From Bacillota bacterium (GTDB lineage Bacteria > Bacillota_E > RBS10-35 > JAJYVN01): DNA of 14,154 nucleotides. Under the pieces are notes generated by a model. It worked only from the letters and a program-made list of their open reading frames with translations. It did not search any database and was not told where the DNA came from. Where the stretch lies: NCBI GenBank assembly GCA_021846605.1, contig JAJZWQ010000080.1:1-14154 (forward strand), read 5' to 3'. Shown in pieces: positions 1 to 6,902 of the stretch. Numbering within the stretch: position 1 is the stretch's first letter; the number at the start of each line of letters is the position of its first letter. The position numbers were made by a program, and so were the translations under genes.

Positions 1-1
1 G

Positions 2-421
2 GCACTACGGGCGCATCGCGCGCGCCAGCTTGCGGAGCGGATGGCGGCCGGCCCGGCGTGGCAGGACACCGGGCTGGTGTTCTGCCTGCGCGACGGTAAG
101 CCCCTGCACCCTAACAACCTCTTGAAGCGTGACTTCCGGGAGTTGCTGCAGAAGGCGGGGCTGCCCGCGACCGTCCGCATCCATGACCTACGCCACACCG
201 TGGCCACGGCGCTCCTGAGCGGGGGCGTCCACCCGAAGGTGGCTTCCGCCCTGCTGCGGCACACGCGGACACAAACGACCCTGGACCTCTACGCGCACGT
301 GTCGCCCAACATGGCGCAGGAGGCGGTTGGGCACCTGCGTGGCCTGCTGCCGGCCGAGGCGCCTGCCACTCCCCCGAGTGGCAAGCGGAGTAGCAAACGG
401 AGTCGCAAGCGCGGCGCGTGA
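2..421 (+). CDS. Tyrosine recombinase/integrase, C-terminal catalytic part (5' end outside window)
   Basis: The frame is open from the left edge, so the true start lies outside the window and the internal ATG at 41 is probably not it. The visible 139 residues are the end of a phage-type integrase catalytic domain, which cuts and rejoins DNA at attachment sites through a tyrosine nucleophile. The HDLRH box is encoded at 182-196 and supplies one catalytic Arg and a His. A downstream RHTRTQTT segment stands where the family has its LGH box, and the nucleophile Tyr of LDLYAH is at 290-292. The leading WQDTGLVF stretch is typical of integrases from Gram-positive mobile elements. The C-terminal tail is very basic and built from a four-residue unit (SGKR, SSKR, SRKR). 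The gene points at the 3' end of tRNA-Val 95 bases away, which suggests that the tRNA is its attachment site. The family call is firm; whether the element is intact cannot be seen. Confidence 0.9.
   Translation, partial: ALRAHRARQLAERMAAGPAWQDTGLVFCLRDGKPLHPNNLLKRDFRELLQKAGLPATVRIHDLRHTVATALLSGGVHPKVASALLRHTRTQTTLDLYAHVSPNMAQEAVGHLRGLLPAEAPATPPSGKRSSKRSRKRGA
376..411 (+). repeat. Three 12-bp tandem repeats in the integrase tail
   Basis: Three in-frame 12-mers (376-387, 388-399, 400-411) follow the pattern GAGTNGCAARCG. They encode the basic tetrapeptides SGKR, SSKR and SRKR. The core AGTNGCAA recurs outside the gene at 431-438 (last base C) and 442-449, and its inverse GCCACT lies at 365-370. 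The repeat may simply encode a basic tail, or it may be a set of protein-binding sites next to the attachment site. Confidence 0.75.
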
Positions 422-467
422 GGACCCCGAAGTGGCACCAGAGTGGCAAAGTCCCAAGCAATGACAA

Positions 468-504
468 AGCCCCAGGCTTTTCCTTCCCGGAACTGCCTGG
501 GGCT
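468..504 (-). terminator. Hairpin terminator after tRNA-Val
   Basis: A perfect 10-bp inverted repeat, AGCCCCAGGC (468-477) with GCCTGGGGCT (495-504), has a 17-base loop. Read leftward it lies 12 bases past the tRNA 3' end and is followed by TTTGTCATT, a weak T tract. This fits a rho-independent terminator for the tRNA. Read rightward it could also stop transcription coming from the integrase gene. Confidence 0.65.
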
Positions 505-516
505 CTTGGCTTTCGA

Positions 517-592
517 TGGTGGGCGCGGCTGGTTTCGAACCAGCGACCTCTCGGATGTGAACCGAGCGCTCTAGCCACTGAGCTACGCACCC
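517..592 (-). tRNA. tRNA-Val, anticodon CAC
   Basis: The reverse complement folds as a standard 76-base cloverleaf including encoded CCA. The acceptor arm pairs GGGTGCG with CGCGCCC, with one G-U pair, and the discriminator is A. The D arm is GCTCAGTGGCTAGAGC. The anticodon stem CTCGG/CCGAG encloses the loop TTCACAT, giving anticodon CAC, which reads the valine codon GUG. The T arm is GCTGG-TTCGAAA-CCAGC. The terminal CCA is encoded at 517-519. The 3' end faces the integrase gene, so the T arm and acceptor (about 517-545) are the likely attachment core of the integrated element. Confidence 0.97.
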
Positions 593-604
593 TCAGTGCC
601 GGTG

Positions 605-634
605 AGTATACCGGTCCAACCCTGCGAAAGGCAA
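605..634 (-). promoter_or_regulatory. Sigma-70-type promoter of tRNA-Val
   Basis: On the minus strand TTGCCT (629-634) and TATACT (605-610) are separated by 18 bases. The -10 box ends 12 bases upstream of the first tRNA base, so transcription would start a few bases before mature position 1. The -10 differs from consensus at one base and stands out in a GC-rich region. Confidence 0.75.
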
Positions 635-962
635 GACCACGGGCATCCGCGGCGGCGGGTCCCCGCACTCGCGGCGGCCCTCACCCCGATTGGCGGACCT
701 TGTGCCCGAAGGCCTTCCCCGAGAATGCCGCGATCCTGCGCGCGCCAGATTCAGGTGCAGGAGCAGGCCCGCCCGCCCCGAAGACGCCTGCGGGGATTGA
801 GCAAAGGGAGCCTTTTTCCCACGCGGGGAAGGCCGTCCGCCTGGGCTGGCACCGGGCACTCCCGCAGCGCGGGAGGCTGGGGCCGAGCGGAACCGCCCGC
901 GATGCCGGCCGGGACGGACCGCTGCCCCGGTGCGACGCGTGGCATGGGAGGAGGGCACTGCG
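635..962. other. GC-rich gene-free leader upstream of the GH99-like gene
   Basis: I see no convincing gene here. Two hairpins are visible. One at 810-833 pairs GCCTT...CCC with GGGGAAGGC around an ACGC loop, with a bulge in the T run. The other at 859-875 is a perfect 7-bp stem (CTCCCGC/GCGGGAG) with a three-base loop. I could not match either to a known riboswitch class. No clear sigma-70 promoter for the downstream gene was found. The strong ribosome binding site GGAGGAGGG lies just before 963. Confidence 0.5.
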
Positions 963-2177
963 ATGCGTCGGTTTCGTGTGCTGGCCCTGCTGATCTCGGC
1001 AGCCGTCGCCCTTCTGCTGGTGGCGTTGGCAACGCCCCGCCCCGCGGCGGCCGCGGCAACGTCCAACTGTGCCACCGTCGCCGCGCCCAAGACGTCGCTG
1101 CACCCGCTGGCCTGGCTCAGGCGCCTGGCGGCACGCGCCACGATCGGCGGCCCCAAGGCCGAGGTGGGCGTCTATTACTTTGACGGCTGGAGTTCGTCCT
1201 GCGACAGCCACTTCACGGGGCTCCTGCAGCCCAGCTATGTCGGGCGGCAACCGCTCTCCGGCTGGCTGGACAACACCCCACAGACGATGCGCCAGCAACT
1301 GGCGTGGGCGCGGCGGGACGGCGTGGGCTTCTTCGTCTTCGACTGGTACTACGACGCCGCGCTGCCCACCGGCAGCAACCCTGGGCTGAACAGCGCCCTG
1401 CACATCTACCGCACCCTCAAGCACCACGACGGGGTCGGCTTCGCCCTGCTGTATGTGAACACGCCGGAGAGCTTCGTCATCCAACCGTCGGGATGGAAGC
1501 AGGAGGCCGAGCGTTGGGTGCGCAACGACTTCACGAATCCGGCATACCAACGGGTGGACGGCAAACCCGTGCTGGACATCCTGGACATCTCCCGCTTCGT
1601 GAAGCAGGCCGGGGGCACCGCCCAGGCCAACGCCGAACTGGCCGCCCTGCAGTCGGCGGCGCGGGCGGCGGGCCTGCCCGGGGTCTATGTCGTCGGGGGC
1701 ATCTGGGTGGGCCCCTCCTATCCCAACGCGCAGGAATTTCCCAGCCTGTCCTGGGTGGCCGCGCTCCGTGTGAACGCTCTCACCCAATACAACTACCCCT
1801 ACGCCGGGGGCGTCCACCCCGGCCCCCTGCCATACAGCCAACTGGTCACCGACGGCGAATGGATCTGGCGGCAGTTCGCCGCCACCAGCCCCCTGCCCTA
1901 TATCCCCGTGGTGATGGACGGATGGGATCCCCGGCCGTGGAACGAGCAGGTCGAGAACACGCTGGTCTGGTTCCATCGCACCCCGGCGGAGTTCGAGGGC
2001 TTCGCCCACGCGGCTCTGGTCTGGGAGGAGGCGCACCCCAAGATGCGGGTGCAGAGCAAGCCGCTCTTCCTCGTGGAGGCCTGGAACGAACTGGGCGAGG
2101 GCGGATACATGGTGCCCACCGTCGGGACCGGCAACGCTTACGGGCGGTCCCTGGCGCAGGCCGTGGGCCTCTGGTGA
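963..2177 (+). CDS. Secreted glycoside hydrolase 99 / WbsX-like protein
   Basis: A 404-residue protein. The start at 963 is chosen because GGAGGAGGG ends 8 bases upstream; a GTG at 930 in the same frame lacks this. Residues 1-31 form a signal peptide: basic MRRFR, a long Leu/Val/Ala core, then a PAAAAA region for cleavage, so the protein is exported. The mature part has VGVYYFDGW near its start and ends with EAWNELGEGGYMVPT. This last block matches the GH99/WbsX signature. In bacterial GH99 endo-alpha-mannanases the catalytic Glu pair sits in NEWHEG, and here the equivalent residues are E376 and E379. Known members act on alpha-1,2-mannosides or sit in polysaccharide gene clusters. Polysaccharide cleavage outside the cell is therefore the best guess, but the substrate cannot be read from sequence. 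The gene stands alone and converges on the TauE-type gene. Confidence 0.82.
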   Translation: MRRFRVLALLISAAVALLLVALATPRPAAAAATSNCATVAAPKTSLHPLAWLRRLAARATIGGPKAEVGVYYFDGWSSSCDSHFTGLLQPSYVGRQPLSGWLDNTPQTMRQQLAWARRDGVGFFVFDWYYDAALPTGSNPGLNSALHIYRTLKHHDGVGFALLYVNTPESFVIQPSGWKQEAERWVRNDFTNPAYQRVDGKPVLDILDISRFVKQAGGTAQANAELAALQSAARAAGLPGVYVVGGIWVGPSYPNAQEFPSLSWVAALRVNALTQYNYPYAGGVHPGPLPYSQLVTDGEWIWRQFAATSPLPYIPVVMDGWDPRPWNEQVENTLVWFHRTPAEFEGFAHAALVWEEAHPKMRVQSKPLFLVEAWNELGEGGYMVPTVGTGNAYGRSLAQAVGLW

Positions 2178-2239
2178 CGACTGCACTGCCTACAGGCAGC
2201 GGCTGCTCGGTGACGCAGAGGGGAAGGGCGCGATGAGCA

Positions 2240-2261
2240 GCTGTCTCCTGGAGGCGACAGC
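2240..2261. terminator. Possible terminator hairpin between convergent genes
   Basis: A 6-bp stem GCTGTC (2240-2245) / GACAGC (2256-2261) lies between the convergent stops at 2177 and 2289. A smaller stem CTGCC-TACA-GGCAG sits at 2186-2199. Neither has a T tract on either strand, so intrinsic termination is only a possibility. Confidence 0.3.
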
Positions 2262-2288
2262 CCCCTCGCGCGTTTCCTGTAGGGCGAC

Positions 2289-3047
2289 TCAGACCATCAG
2301 GCTGACCCCGCTGGCCAACACCAGGGCGGCCAGGCCGAACTTCAACGGGCGGGCGGGGATCCGCCCCGCCAACCGGCCGCCGACCAGGACGCCTGGGAGG
2401 GACCCGGCCAACAGGCGCAGCACGAGTGCGCCGTCGACCGTGTGGTCGGCCAAGTGCAAGGCCGCCGCCACCGCCGTCAGCCCGGAGGCGCTGGCGATCC
2501 CCGTCGCCAGCGCCTCCTGCGGCTCCAGGTGGGAACCCGCCAGGAGCAGCAGCATCAGCGGCGCCCCGCCGCCGATCGAGGTCAAACCGAGGAGGAGGCC
2601 GGCGACCACACCCGCGACGGCCACGAGCAGCGGGCGGTCGGAGGCGAGGTCGCGCGCGCGGGGCGCCATCCCGCGGATGGTCAGGATCTCGCGGGCGGCG
2701 ATGGCCAGTGCCGCGAAAATGAGCATGGCGGCGATGGAGGTGCGCACCAGGTGCTCGGTGCCCCCCGGTGGCAGGACCCGCGTGAGCAGCGTGCCCAGCA
2801 GGGCGGCGGGCAGGCCCCCGACCGCCAGCAGCCGCAGCCAACGGCGGTCCACCATGTGCATCCGCGCGTTGCGCAGGCTCGCCACCAGCTTGGTGACGGC
2901 ACTGAAGGCGAGATCGGTGCCAACGGCCATGGTGGGCGGTACGCCGAGGGAGATCAGGATCGGGGCCGCCAACATCCCGGCGCCGACCCCTGAGACGCCG
3001 ACGAGGGTCCCGACCGCAAACCCGACCAACACGATGCCCCAGAACAC
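2289..3047 (-). CDS. TauE/SafE family membrane permease
   Basis: A 252-residue integral membrane protein, the usual size for TauE/SafE (anion permeases proposed to move sulfite, sulfoacetate or other organic anions across the inner membrane). It shows the family's internal duplication: GVSGVGAGMLAAPIL at residues 17-31 and GLTSIGGGAPLMLLLL at 154-169. Hydrophobic segments lie at about 2-34, 43-58, 70-92, 103-121, 139-170, 180-199, 207-228 and 235-252. The GTG at 3047 is chosen because a GGGGG run lies about 8 bases upstream and the protein then begins in the first membrane helix; the open frame runs much further upstream but only through shadow sequence of the preceding gene. It follows the HdrB-like gene by 95 bases on the same strand. 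Co-transcription with the succinate dehydrogenase genes, perhaps to move a dicarboxylate, is inference. Confidence 0.85.
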   Translation of the reverse strand: MFWGIVLVGFAVGTLVGVSGVGAGMLAAPILISLGVPPTMAVGTDLAFSAVTKLVASLRNARMHMVDRRWLRLLAVGGLPAALLGTLLTRVLPPGGTEHLVRTSIAAMLIFAALAIAAREILTIRGMAPRARDLASDRPLLVAVAGVVAGLLLGLTSIGGGAPLMLLLLAGSHLEPQEALATGIASASGLTAVAAALHLADHTVDGALVLRLLAGSLPGVLVGGRLAGRIPARPLKFGLAALVLASGVSLMV

Positions 3048-3142
3048 CGGCGTCCCCCCGCGGCGCCGGCGGGGCGCTCCCGTCCCGAACGCCGCGGCAG
3101 GATATGCCGGGACCAGGCGCGGCGACCGACGGCCCGGCCCCC

Positions 3143-4033
3143 TCAGTGGGCGGCGGCCAGGGGCTGGCGGAAGCGCTCCAGCAGGGACCCCGGCCGGACC
3201 AGGTGGTGGCTCACACCCAGCTCCTTCGGCGTGAAGCCGAAGGCCAGGCCGATCAGTTGCGGCAGGTGGAGGATGGGCACCCCCAGGGGGGTCCCCAGGG
3301 CGCGGGCGGCCTCGGCCTGTTGGCCGTCGAGGTTGAGGTGGCAGAGCGGGCAGGGCGTGACCATGACGTCCGCGCCCTGGTCCTTGGCATCCTTGATGTT
3401 GCGGCCAGTCATCTTCAGCCCGTTCTCCCTGTTCATGGTGATCACCGGGAAGCCGCAGCACTTGCGGGCCCCGTCATACTCCACCGGGGTACCTCCCAGG
3501 GCCGCAACCACCTGCTCCAGGTAGGTGTCGCGGTCGGGGTGGTCCGATGCCACCAGACTGGAGGGCCGCACCAGATAGCACCCGTAGAAGGGCGCCACGC
3601 GCAGGCCCTCCAGCGGGCGGCGCACCATGCCGCGCACCCGCTCCAGGCCGATGTCCTCCACCAGGATCCAGAGCAGGTGCTTGATCTCGGTCCCGCCGTT
3701 GTAGCTGTATCCTTCGGGCTCCAGCAGTTGGTTGACGCGCGCCCGGTACTCGGCGTCCTGCATCCGCGCGTTGCAGGCCAGCATGGTGCCGGTGCAGGTG
3801 CTGCAGATGGTCATCACCGGGAGTTCGCGCTTCTCCGCCATGGCAAACGTGCGGCCGTTGAGCGCATCGGCCAGCAGCGGATTGCGCTCGGTGAGCACGC
3901 CGGCGCCGGTGCAGGCGGCATCGAACAGTTCCACCGGTTCGACGCCCATCGGCCCCAGGACCAGCTTCACCGACCGGTAGAGTTCGGGCGCGCCGCCCTT
4001 GGCCACGCACCCCGGATAGTAGGCAACCTTCAC
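3143..4033 (-). CDS. HdrB-like CCG-domain subunit of type-E succinate dehydrogenase/fumarate reductase
   Basis: A 296-residue protein with two cysteine-rich CCG domains, as in heterodisulfide reductase subunit B, thiol:fumarate reductase TfrB and the SdhE/MfrE subunit of type-E complexes. In those enzymes this subunit replaces the haem-containing membrane anchor and passes electrons between the iron-sulfur subunit and the quinone or thiol partner. The second domain is complete: C152, the C192-C193-G motif and C228-x2-C231. The first has C9, C41 and C77-x2-C80, but the Cys pair is reduced to A40-C41, so its cluster site is incomplete. There is no signal peptide or membrane helix, so the protein is probably peripheral on the cytoplasmic face. 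The GTG start has GAGGAGG 9 bases upstream. It lies 30 bases after sdhB in the same block. Confidence 0.88.
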   Translation of the reverse strand: MKVAYYPGCVAKGGAPELYRSVKLVLGPMGVEPVELFDAACTGAGVLTERNPLLADALNGRTFAMAEKRELPVMTICSTCTGTMLACNARMQDAEYRARVNQLLEPEGYSYNGGTEIKHLLWILVEDIGLERVRGMVRRPLEGLRVAPFYGCYLVRPSSLVASDHPDRDTYLEQVVAALGGTPVEYDGARKCCGFPVITMNRENGLKMTGRNIKDAKDQGADVMVTPCPLCHLNLDGQQAEAARALGTPLGVPILHLPQLIGLAFGFTPKELGVSHHLVRPGSLLERFRQPLAAAH

Positions 4034-4063
4034 CCCGAGACGCCTCCTCGCTGGGTTTCCGGG

Positions 4064-5026
4064 TCAGGCCTGGCGCGTGGCCTGGTCGGCCGCGCGGAAG
4101 ATGGCCTTGACGGTCAGCACGCCCGGGATGGGCTTGTGCCGGAGCGGCACCTTGCCCCGCAACATCGACTTCACACCCACTCCCGTCCAATCCACCAACT
4201 CGTCGAACCCGCGCAGCGAACGCACGGCCACCTTGGTCTCGTCCAACCAGCCCGACCGGGAAATCGTTTCGACGAACGCCTGACTGTGGCGGCTGCCGTT
4301 GTTGTCGGTGACGCCGGCCTCCATCGAGCGGCGACGCAGTTCCAGGATCCGCTCCATGGGCTTGACGTCCTTGGGGCAGACCTCCACGCAGTTGAAGCAG
4401 TGCGTGCAGTCCCAGATGCCGCCCGGCGTGCCGGCGAGGAAGCGCAGCCGCTCGGTGGTCGCCGCGTCGCGAGGATCCTCGGTGAAGCGCCACGCCTTGG
4501 CCAGGGCCGCGGGGCCCAGGAAGCGCTCGTCCACCTCCAGCGAGTTGCAGGCGGAGACGCACGCCCCGCACAGGATGCAGGCCATCGCGTCGCGCACGTT
4601 GAGCATGGCCTCGTTGGACACCACGTACTCCCGCTCCGGCGGGTCGCCCTCCGGCTGCAGGAAGGGGTGCACCGCGCGCACCTTGCCGAAGAACCCATCG
4701 AGGTCCACCACGAGATCCTTGACCACCGGCATGTTGCCTGCCGGCTGCAGGCGGATGGGGGCGTCGGCGGACAGGCGGCGCCGGGCCTCGGCAACCTTGG
4801 TCTTGCACCCCAGTCCCGAGCGACCGTTGATCCGCATCACGCAACTGCCGCAAATGTGGCTACGGCAGGAACAGCGGAGGGCCAGCGTGTCATCGACGTT
4901 GTCGCGGACCTCCAGCAGCGCGTCCAGGACGGTCCCCTCCTCGGGCACCTCCACCTCATAGCGCTGCCAGTGGCGCCCGGCCTCCGTGTCGGGCTCGAAG
5001 CGCTGCACCTCGAGGCTGACCTTCAC
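4064..5026 (-). CDS. sdhB: Succinate dehydrogenase/fumarate reductase iron-sulfur subunit (type-E form)
   Basis: A 320-residue electron-transfer subunit that links the flavoprotein to the HdrB-like subunit. The N-terminal ferredoxin domain binds a 2Fe-2S cluster through C54, C59, C62 and C74. The C-terminal domain has C150-x2-C153-x2-C156-x3-C160 and C207-x2-C210-x2-C213-x3-C217-P. In ordinary SdhB the second group lacks a cysteine at the position of C210 and holds a 3Fe-4S centre. Here the extra cysteine predicts a second 4Fe-4S centre, as described for the archaeal Sulfolobales enzymes. About 100 residues follow the last cluster motif, longer than E. coli SdhB (238 residues). The GTG start has GGGAGGTG 7 bases upstream. 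It lies 25 bases downstream of sdhA. Confidence 0.93.
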   Translation of the reverse strand: MKVSLEVQRFEPDTEAGRHWQRYEVEVPEEGTVLDALLEVRDNVDDTLALRCSCRSHICGSCVMRINGRSGLGCKTKVAEARRRLSADAPIRLQPAGNMPVVKDLVVDLDGFFGKVRAVHPFLQPEGDPPEREYVVSNEAMLNVRDAMACILCGACVSACNSLEVDERFLGPAALAKAWRFTEDPRDAATTERLRFLAGTPGGIWDCTHCFNCVEVCPKDVKPMERILELRRRSMEAGVTDNNGSRHSQAFVETISRSGWLDETKVAVRSLRGFDELVDWTGVGVKSMLRGKVPLRHKPIPGVLTVKAIFRAADQATRQA

Positions 5027-5051
5027 CCCCGCGCACCTCCCTGCCGACTGC

Positions 5052-6728
5052 TCAATAGTGCCGCGCCTGGGGCTCCCAGCGAGTGACCGTCACGGGGGCG
5101 GTCTCCACGCGGGGGCCGGTGTCGGTATAGTGGCACAACGTGTGGCGCAACCAGTTGGCGTCATCGCGCTCCGGGTAGTCCAGGCGCGTATGCGCCCCGC
5201 GGCTCTCCCTGCGGGCCAGCGCCCCGGCGACCACCGTGCGCGCCAGGTCCAGCATGAAGTCCAGTTCGAGCGCCCCGGTCAGCGCCTGGTTGAACGTGTG
5301 CCCCTTGTCCGAAATGGAGACGTTGGCGGCGCGGGCGCGTAGCTCGGTCAGCGTCCCCTCGGCCTGGCGCAGGTCTTCCTCGTTGCGGAACACGCCCACC
5401 CGGCGCGTCATCGTGCGGCCCATCTCCAGGCGCAGCGCCGCCGCGCGCTCGCCCCCCGACCGCTGCACCAACGACCGCAGGCGGGCCTCCTCGTCCGTCC
5501 GCTGGCCCTCGGTCACATCGGGCGTCGCGCGGTCGTGCGCATACTCGGCGGCCGACTCCCCCGCCCGCTTGCCGAAGACCACCGTCTCCAGCAGGGAGTT
5601 GGCGCCCAGCCGGTTCCCGCCGTGTACACTCACGCAGGCGCACTCCCCCGCCGCGAACAGGCCGGGGACCGCGGTGACACCGTGTACGTCCGTGCGGATG
5701 CCGCCCATCTCATAGTGCATCCCCGGGAGGATCGGCACGGGATCTGTGATCATATCCACGCCGGCGAACTCCAGGGCGAGTTCGCGGATCTGCGGCAAGC
5801 GCTCCATGATCTTGGCGGCGCCCAGGTGTCGCACGTCCAGGAGCACGCATCCATCGACGCCGCGCCCCTCGTTGATCTCGGTCTGGGCGGCGCGACTGAC
5901 CACGTCGCGGCTGGCCAACTCCATGGCATGCGGCGCGCTAACCTGCATGAAGCGCTCTCCGCGGGAGTTGAGCAGGTGGCCCCCCTCGCCGCGTGCCGAC
6001 TCCGAGATCAGCGCCCCGTTGCTCTTGAGGGTGGTGGGATGGAACTGGACCATCTCCATGTCCATCAGGGGGGCGCCGGCCCGGTAGGCCAGCGCCGTAC
6101 CGTCGCCGGTGCAGATCAGGGCGTTGGTCGAGGGCTCGAACACCCGTCCCATGCCGCCGGTGCACAGGATGATGGAGCGCGCCGCGATCTGGTGCAGGCG
6201 CCCCGTGGCCATCTCCAGCGCGTGGACGCCGACCACGGCCCCGTTGCCGTCGCGGAGGATCTCGGTGCAGAAGAACTCGTTGTATTGGCGGATGCCGCTC
6301 TTGACCAGCTGCTCATAGAGCACGTGCAGGATGGCCTGACCGGTGAAGTCCCCCACAAAGTAGGTGCGGGCGTGGCTGGCGCCCCCGAAGTTGCGGCTGC
6401 CGAGATGGCCGGTCTCGTCGCGGTTGAAGACGACCCCCATATGCTCCAGCTCGATGATCGCCCCCGGCGCCTCCCGCGCCAGGATCTCGATCGCGTCCTG
6501 GTCCCCCAGGTAGTCCGAACCCTTGATGGTGTCGTACGCGTGCGACTCCCACGAGTCCTCGGGAGACAGCGCGGCGTTGATGCCTCCCTGCGCCGCGTTG
6601 CTGTGGCTGCGCACCGGGTAGACCTTGCTCAGGATGGCGACGTCCGCGCCCTGCGCCTGCGCGGCCAGGGCGGCGCGCATCCCCGCCAACCCGGCGCCGA
6701 CCACCAGCACGTCATGCGTTCCTGTCAC
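5052..6728 (-). CDS. sdhA: Succinate dehydrogenase/fumarate reductase flavoprotein subunit
   Basis: A 558-residue FAD enzyme interconverting succinate and fumarate. The dinucleotide-binding motif GAGLAG is at residues 11-16. [10 protein letters not shown] (40-49) carries H42, the site of covalent FAD attachment in this family. Substrate and catalytic residues are present: H230 in HPTTL, the proton-shuttle Arg R274 in RDVVSRA, H338 in MHYEMGG and R373 in [12 protein letters not shown]. There is no Tat or Sec signal, unlike the periplasmic MfrA enzymes, so the active site should face the cytoplasm. I chose the GTG at 6728, which follows AAAGGCGGAG; an ATG 11 codons upstream (6761) has no ribosome binding site and sits within a few bases of a candidate -10 box. 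It is the first gene of the block. Direction of the reaction in vivo cannot be told from sequence. Confidence 0.93.
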   Translation of the reverse strand: MTGTHDVLVVGAGLAGMRAALAAQAQGADVAILSKVYPVRSHSNAAQGGINAALSPEDSWESHAYDTIKGSDYLGDQDAIEILAREAPGAIIELEHMGVVFNRDETGHLGSRNFGGASHARTYFVGDFTGQAILHVLYEQLVKSGIRQYNEFFCTEILRDGNGAVVGVHALEMATGRLHQIAARSIILCTGGMGRVFEPSTNALICTGDGTALAYRAGAPLMDMEMVQFHPTTLKSNGALISESARGEGGHLLNSRGERFMQVSAPHAMELASRDVVSRAAQTEINEGRGVDGCVLLDVRHLGAAKIMERLPQIRELALEFAGVDMITDPVPILPGMHYEMGGIRTDVHGVTAVPGLFAAGECACVSVHGGNRLGANSLLETVVFGKRAGESAAEYAHDRATPDVTEGQRTDEEARLRSLVQRSGGERAAALRLEMGRTMTRRVGVFRNEEDLRQAEGTLTELRARAANVSISDKGHTFNQALTGALELDFMLDLARTVVAGALARRESRGAHTRLDYPERDDANWLRHTLCHYTDTGPRVETAPVTVTRWEPQARHY

Positions 6729-6762
6729 CGCTCTCCGCCTTTCCCGGTTGACTCTGTCCATA

Positions 6763-6768
6763 ATTGTA
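6763..6768 (-). promoter_or_regulatory. Candidate -10 box for the sdhABE block
   Basis: TACAAT on the minus strand lies in the short AT-rich patch of the divergent sdhA/GH2 intergenic region. Seventeen bases upstream is TGGCCG, a poor -35 match (3 of 6). Transcription would begin near 6756, leaving a leader of about 28 bases before the GTG at 6728 and almost none before the ATG at 6761. The rest of this region (6769-6889) has a small CCGGA-AAG-TCCGG stem at 6793-6805 and no clear plus-strand promoter. Confidence 0.35.
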
Positions 6769-6902
6769 GGCCTGGGAACGGCCTGCGGCCATCCGGAAAG
6801 TCCGGCGGGCCTGGCAACGCGCCCCGTCCGTTTGCGCGGCAGGGACTACCCCACCGGGCAAGAACGAGCACCCGAGTGACCACGGCCAAGGAGGCTTACG
6901 CG

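Noticed and set aside
640..962. A riboswitch upstream of the GH99-like gene
   Set aside because: Two hairpins exist, but I found no match to the conserved cores of TPP, SAM, cobalamin, fluoride or cyclic-di-GMP classes.
3104..5086. A 660-codon plus-strand open frame opposite the sdhB and HdrB-like genes
   Set aside because: The opposite strand encodes proteins with recognisable cysteine motifs and ribosome binding sites; the plus frame reads as low-complexity His/Gln/Ala-rich shadow.
6748..6753. TTGACT on the plus strand as a -35 for the GH2 gene
   Set aside because: The bases at 17 nucleotides downstream (CCTGGG) are not a -10 box, and the motif lies close to the sdhA start.
6775..6779. 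GGAAC on the plus strand upstream of the GH2 gene as a possible ECF -35 box
   Set aside because: No CGTC-like -10 follows at 16-17 bases, so it does not meet the ECF promoter pattern.
5535..6902. A very long plus-strand open frame leading into the GH2 gene
   Set aside because: It is the antisense shadow of sdhA in high-GC sequence; GH2 similarity and a proper ribosome binding site begin at 6903.
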